From positions 1 through 9,700 of the forward strand of contig CAYXFD010000043.1 in NCBI GenBank assembly GCA_964464175.1: a stretch of DNA of 9,700 bases, given 5' to 3'. Shown one piece after another: positions 6,591-9,700 of this stretch. The translations under genes and the position numbers were made by a program. The stretch is from CAYXFD01 sp964464175. Lineage in GTDB: Bacteria > Cloacimonadota > Cloacimonadia > Cloacimonadales > JAJBBL01. How positions within the stretch are numbered: position 1 is the stretch's first letter; every line of letters starts with the position of its first letter. The notes below the pieces were generated by a model, which worked only from the letters and a program-made list of their open reading frames with translations, did not search any database and was not told where the DNA came from.

Positions 6591-7130
6591 TTTTTCCAGA
6601 ATGCTGTCTAATTCCTGAAAAGCCTGTGAAGCTTTGAATTGGTTATACAGAGCTTCTTCGTTCCTTATCTGATTTGCTAAGTTCCTATTGATCTCGTTTT
6701 TAGGAATACTCACTCTCACAAAGGTTTTGTAACGGCCGTTATCCATTATGTATGCTTCCCTTCTGGTGACTTGAGTTCCACTAAAAGTTGCACTTGCTAC
6801 AATTCTGGCTACACTACTGGTAAGTGCTAACACTTGTGGATTTTCAACTCCTGCCTCTTCGATGTAGTTCTTGATCATGCTTTGAACATGAGCCTCCACG
6901 TGTTGGGCTGCTTCCTGCATGGCATCAGAATAAGCAGCTTTTTCAGAAGCGTTTTGGCTGACTTTTTCAGATTGACCGTAGGTATAAACTAATTCCGGAT
7001 CACCTTGCAGTCCATACCATTCGGGCTGATATACTGCCCTTGGTATAGCCGGTGGTTTTGGTCCGGATGAACAGGCAGTAAAGATAAACAAAGCAATAAC
7101 TAAAAGGATGATAATACCTCTTAATTTCAT
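6582..7130 (-). CDS. LPP20-family lipoprotein
   Basis: 182 aa. A signal peptide ends in the lipobox IFTAC, lipidating Cys20, followed by SSGPKPP, a typical lipoprotein spacer. The mature domain has the LPP20 pattern: PEWYGLQGDP, then YTYGQSEKVSQNASEKAAYSDAM with an Ala-rich helix, then a beta-rich half (YIMDNGRYKTFVRVSIPK). LPP20 members include the H. pylori membrane antigen and the flagellar outer-membrane lipoprotein FlgP; no flagellar gene is visible here, so I do not assign a flagellar role. GGAGG five bases before the ATG at 7130 fixes the start; an in-frame ATG at 7142 would place that site inside the gene. It is followed by two hairpins and a second LPP20-like gene. Confidence 0.88.
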   Translation of the reverse strand: MKLRGIIILLVIALFIFTACSSGPKPPAIPRAVYQPEWYGLQGDPELVYTYGQSEKVSQNASEKAAYSDAMQEAAQHVEAHVQSMIKNYIEEAGVENPQVLALTSSVARIVASATFSGTQVTRREAYIMDNGRYKTFVRVSIPKNEINRNLANQIRNEEALYNQFKASQAFQELDSILEKRE

Positions 7131-7157
7131 ACTAACCTCCATTAAATATTGTTGTTA

Positions 7158-7186
7158 CCTATATGAGTCCCAGATGCCGGTGTAAA
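7158..7186 (-). promoter_or_regulatory. Weak possible promoter of the LPP20-family gene
   Basis: On the minus strand TTTACA (5 of 6 to -35), 17 bases, then TATAGG (4 of 6 to -10), 28 bases before the start at 7130. Further upstream ATACTACA occurs twice (7251-7258 and 7271-7278), 20 bases apart and so on the same DNA face, which could be an operator or a second promoter region. Low certainty. Confidence 0.3.
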
Positions 7187-7329
7187 ATCCAACTCTTTGT
7201 TCCTCATTACCATTGAAAACCTGCTAACAGATCTTCACCTTACACAATCTATACTACAGAATGATTAATAATACTACAAACTATTTGTTACTTATAACTC
7301 CCAATCATGAATTTTCGTCAAGTACTTTC

Positions 7330-7700
7330 ATTAAAAATATTAAAACCACTTGTTAGGTGGCGAGAGAACCGGTAATGCTTTGTTCCCTTTTGCGGATATT
7401 CTCTATATGGGCTTTGCCAGTCTGAGCTTTGCATTTGTATTACCCTCAGAATATCCTTGCAGTATAGAAAGATAAGAGATTCCTCAACAAGATTCTGGTG
7501 ACCTGTCGATAAAGATCCTAAACCGGCAGAAAGAACCCTGCAACAACTATGCAATTCAAGGCTTGAGTTCGAATCGAGTTCGTTAACCTGCGGACTGGTC
7601 TTTCGCTTCCGGTTGCTCCCCACCCCGCCTCACGACGACGCAGTTACCTTCAGCTACAAGATATGATGAAATCTTGGACAGGACTTTCACCCGTCTAATA
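7330..7700. other. Gene-less, GC-richer stretch of unknown origin
   Basis: This part of the 775-base gap between the LPP20-family gene and the FGE-domain gene is GC-richer than other intergenic DNA here, most clearly at ~7590-7650 (CCCCACCCCGCCTCACGACG). A 101-codon open frame on the minus strand (7318-7623) has no ribosome-binding site, signal or recognisable motif, and I regard it as non-coding. The composition and style remind me of the worn ends of repeated elements that give spurious small proteins in many genomes, but I cannot name one. No tRNA or rRNA structure was found. GAGTTCG occurs twice in direct orientation around 7564-7581. Confidence 0.35.
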
Positions 7701-7722
7701 TCTATCCTTCACTATCGCACTC

Positions 7723-7743
7723 CCAAGGGCATCCTGCCCTTGG
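7723..7743. repeat. GGA-loop hairpin, same family as the left-end repeats
   Basis: Perfect 9-bp inverted repeat CCAAGGGCA / TGCCCTTGG around a 3-base loop that reads GGA on the minus strand. The core GCAGGATGC on that strand is identical to the core of the first hairpin at 42-49 in the left-end region. The flanks are not repeated. Probably a dispersed intergenic hairpin of the same family. Confidence 0.55.
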
Positions 7744-7863
7744 TTTCCAAAAAAAACTCCTGCAAAACCGGATCATTTCCTCTCCCCATATTGTCCTCGT
7801 TTCAGCTGTCCCTTTTTCTGAAAATTAAAAAAGCAAAGGGTAAAAGGGTAAAAGTATAAAGGT

Positions 7864-7905
7864 TTACCCTGTGAAATTGCGAAGCATATTATTTTACAGG
7901 GGTAA
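7864..7905 (-). other. Imperfect hairpin abutting the stop of the FGE-domain gene
   Basis: Directly after the TGA (7908-7906), the minus strand reads TTACCC-C-TGT ... ACA-GGGTAA, an outer 9-bp stem with one bulged C, then AAAT/ATTT beyond one mismatch, and an inner TGC-TTC-GCA. The two halves fill 7905-7864 exactly. There is no good T-tract. It could end transcription weakly. In known DGR targets a hairpin or cruciform just past the variable region assists retrohoming, and the position here fits that. Confidence 0.5.
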
Positions 7906-9700
7906 TCATAAACGAGTCCTGGCAACACGAAACCCGTAGCTGAAGTAGGTGTAAGACCGACCGTACCAACCGCGGTAGGCAACACGACAGTAGTTGACGT
8001 TGAAGTACCACCACCCGCCACGCAAAACGGCAGAGCTGCCGTTGGCAGGACCGCGGGGGTTGGTCTTAGCACTGCTTGAATATTCTCCATACCAGTCCCA
8101 GCACCATTCCCAGACATTACCCGACATATCATAAAGCCCTAATTCATTAGCTCTCTTAGTGCCAACAGGGTGAGTTTTACCGTTTGAATTAGAAGTATAC
8201 CACGCCACATCTCCTATAGAATTGCTTCCCGAATAGGTAAAACCTCGCGATTTGTTACCACCACGGGCTGCATACTCCCATTCTGACTCTGTCGGAAGAC
8301 GATAGCCGTTGGCATTCCAGTTAGCGGTTATAGTACCACCGCTCCAGTTTGACGGACTGCTATTATTATTGATGCTATAAACCGGTGTCAAACCTTCTCT
8401 AATGCTCAATTTGTTACAAAACTCTACCGCATTAAACCAACTGACTCTCTCAACCGGAAGATTATCACCTTTGAAATTAGATGGATTACTCCCCATTACC
8501 GCTTTATACTCCTTCTGCGAAACCTCATGTTTTCCAATATAGAAATCGCTTAATGTTACACTGTGAACCGGTCTTTCATCGCTGGCTCCTCCGGAGGGAT
8601 TACCCATCTGAAATGTACCCCCTTCTACGAAAATCATATCTATCAAGCCTTGTTTAAAGTCACTCCCCTCTTCCAAAGATATACTCAGTCGTGTGGTTTC
8701 GTTCTCTTTTATCGTTACATTGTAGTCTCGGGTTTTATATCCGGAAGCTTTAGCTTTCAGGGTATAACTTCCTATGAGCAGATCGCTTAACCTGGAAGTA
8801 CCCTTTACTGTTTCTATTATCACACCCTCTGAGATAATATCTATCTCGGCATCTACCGGGAAAGCTTCTATAAGCAGATTTCCGGTCATCGCTGACAGAT
8901 CATATTTTTTGCTAATGGTTTCACCGAGTTTGATCTCTACTCTCTCAAATACACTATGATGCTTATCTGCTTTGACCTCTATTTGATATAGACCGGGGGC
9001 TAATTCTAAATCTCTGATCTGCTCATTTTTTTCATTGTTGAGAAATAATTCTGCTTCCTCCGGTGTTACAGTTATATTCAGAGTACCTGTATTTTTTATT
9101 AACCTATATTCCTTGTTCATAACATCCCCTAATCCCAGTTCAATTGTATCGGTGACAGTAAGATGTCTGTCAGCTCGAACAATGACATTGTAGATGCCGG
9201 GTGTAAACTCCAGGGGTTCAGTGTAATCATATCTCTGATTATTGATCGTTAGCTCTGAGAATGATGGATTGATGTTGAAGTTAATTATACCTTTGTTTCT
9301 GACAAGATCCCAGCTGAATGTATGGTCATCACTGTCTGTAACTTCTATAGCTTCGTCAATAGTGATGTAATCAGGTAAGATAAGTTGCATCTCATATCTT
9401 CCGGGATAAAGCCACAAATCTCTGTTAGTAACCCCTCTATCAGCATTATTAATACGGATCATGGCATTATCAGGTTTGGAACGAAACCTTACCTTAACTA
9501 AATCAATCTGCTGTAGAGTATAATTAAACTGTATATTGTCATTATTGACGTTGATTGTCTCTCTGACAGGTCGGTAACCCTCTCTTTCGATGATTACCTC
9601 ATTTTCTCCAATGGGAAGCTGCTGCGGTCTGCCGGAAGCAAAATCTATACTCCCGACTCGTATCCGGGCATCAGCGGGGGTAACATTAAAAACAACAGGA
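7906..9700 (-). CDS. PEGA-repeat protein with C-terminal FGE/SUMF1-type domain (5' partial)
   Basis: The frame is open to the window edge, so only the last ~597 residues are seen; the start lies beyond 9700. Five PEGA units of ~60-70 residues (approximately 9700-9505, 9504-9295, 9294-9091, 9090-8887, 8886-8668) share the core 'v.P..A.i.i......p...l.pG.Y.v.v.a.gY'. PEGA units are small beta-sandwiches of surface proteins. The rest (8637 to the end) is an FGE/SUMF1-type domain: MIFVEGGTFQMGN, DFYIGKHEVSQKEYKAVMG, LPVERVSWFNAVEFCNKLS, GYRLPTESEWEYAARGG, GLYDMSGNVWEWCWDWYGE, NPRGP, LRGGWW, YCRVAYRG, YGFRVAR. In true formylglycine-generating enzyme two catalytic cysteines lie after the RGGS-like motif; here that interval (WWYFNVNY) has none, and the single Cys fits the 'CR.A.R' position. 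So a ligand-binding, not an oxidase, role is more likely. The last part may be hypervariable (see the separate entry). It is probably a cell-surface or secreted protein. Confidence 0.93.
   Translation of the reverse strand, partial: PVVFNVTPADARIRVGSIDFASGRPQQLPIGENEVIIEREGYRPVRETINVNNDNIQFNYTLQQIDLVKVRFRSKPDNAMIRINNADRGVTNRDLWLYPGRYEMQLILPDYITIDEAIEVTDSDDHTFSWDLVRNKGIINFNINPSFSELTINNQRYDYTEPLEFTPGIYNVIVRADRHLTVTDTIELGLGDVMNKEYRLIKNTGTLNITVTPEEAELFLNNEKNEQIRDLELAPGLYQIEVKADKHHSVFERVEIKLGETISKKYDLSAMTGNLLIEAFPVDAEIDIISEGVIIETVKGTSRLSDLLIGSYTLKAKASGYKTRDYNVTIKENETTRLSISLEEGSDFKQGLIDMIFVEGGTFQMGNPSGGASDERPVHSVTLSDFYIGKHEVSQKEYKAVMGSNPSNFKGDNLPVERVSWFNAVEFCNKLSIREGLTPVYSINNNSSPSNWSGGTITANWNANGYRLPTESEWEYAARGGNKSRGFTYSGSNSIGDVAWYTSNSNGKTHPVGTKRANELGLYDMSGNVWEWCWDWYGEYSSSAKTNPRGPANGSSAVLRGGWWYFNVNYCRVAYRGWYGRSYTYFSYGFRVARTRL
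7909..8040 (-). other. Candidate DGR variable region at the 3' end of the FGE-domain gene
   Basis: Within the FGE domain, all ten Tyr codons before this stretch are TAT, and all seven within it are TAC. The sites usually occupied by Asn or other polar residues between LRGG and GFRVAR are filled by Y, F, N, V, S, T, nearly all with NNC codons (TAC, TTC, AAC, GTC, ACC, AGC). This is the result expected when AAC codons of a template repeat are copied with adenine-specific mutation, the DGR mechanism. The conserved frame (CRVA, GFRVAR) uses codons without adenine at the first two positions (TGT, CGT, GTT, GCC, GGG, TTT). The location at the end of a C-type-lectin-fold domain matches known targets such as Treponema TvpA. 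No reverse transcriptase, Avd or template repeat lies in the window, so this is inference. Confidence 0.6.

Noticed and set aside
7555..7590. GTTCGAATC resembling a tRNA T-loop
   Set aside because: The flanking five bases do not pair as a T-stem and no acceptor, D or anticodon arm is found; it is part of a short direct repeat GAGTTCG.
7318..7623. 101-codon open frame in the large gap
   Set aside because: No ribosome-binding site, signal sequence or motif; composition suggests chance.
7143..7905. DGR template repeat or reverse transcriptase near the putative variable region
   Set aside because: I looked for an AAC-rich near-copy on either strand and for a reverse transcriptase frame; neither is present.
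7773..8132. 119-codon open frame on the minus strand overlapping the FGE-domain gene end
   Set aside because: It is a different frame of the same GC-rich, stop-poor segment; the FGE motifs are in the other frame.

Overview
The window reads as chromosomal DNA of a low-GC, Gram-negative (outer-membrane-bearing) bacterium. Every gene I can support lies on the minus strand, so transcription runs from high to low coordinates. Almost every product carries a signal peptide or a lipobox. The OmpA C-terminal domain keeps the Asp/Arg pair that binds diaminopimelate peptidoglycan. PEGA-repeat/FGE-fold surface proteins, LPP20-type lipoproteins and short GGA-loop intergenic hairpins together suggest a candidate phylum of the Fibrobacteres-Chlorobi-Bacteroidetes neighbourhood such as Cloacimonadota. 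That placement is an impression from style, not a demonstrated assignment.

Layout in transcription order. (1) 9700-7906: the 3' part of a large gene with five PEGA repeats and a C-terminal FGE/SUMF1-type (C-type-lectin fold) domain; its 5' end lies outside the window. Its last ~40 codons differ sharply from the rest in codon use and composition and look like the variable region of a diversity-generating retroelement (DGR), with a hairpin directly after the stop codon. (2) 7905-7131: a 775-base gap with that hairpin, a GGA-loop hairpin, a more GC-rich stretch of unknown origin, and a possible promoter. (3) 7130-5636: two LPP20-like lipoprotein genes separated by a perfect 13-bp hairpin plus T-tract (terminator or attenuator). 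(4) 5503-3107: an OmpA-family protein and an MltC-like lytic transglycosylase, probably one operon from a promoter near 5562-5590. (5) 2908-2534: a small exported protein of unknown function, with a TTG start. (6) 2347-279: a CsgG/FlgO-like protein with two C-terminal membrane helices, tightly coupled to a large LPP20-like lipoprotein. (7) 278-1: a structured repeat region with two hairpin units that differ by compensatory changes, followed by an 18-bp tandem repeat.

Taken together, genes 3-6 look like a cell-envelope module: peptidoglycan anchoring (OmpA), peptidoglycan cleavage (MltC-like), and lipoproteins of the LPP20/FlgP and CsgG/FlgO kind that in other bacteria form outer-membrane rings or secretion pores. 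That they work together is inferred from adjacency, shared strand and domain types. The most interesting single signal is the probable DGR variable region. No reverse transcriptase or template repeat lies in the window, so if the reading is right the target is acted on from elsewhere in the genome.
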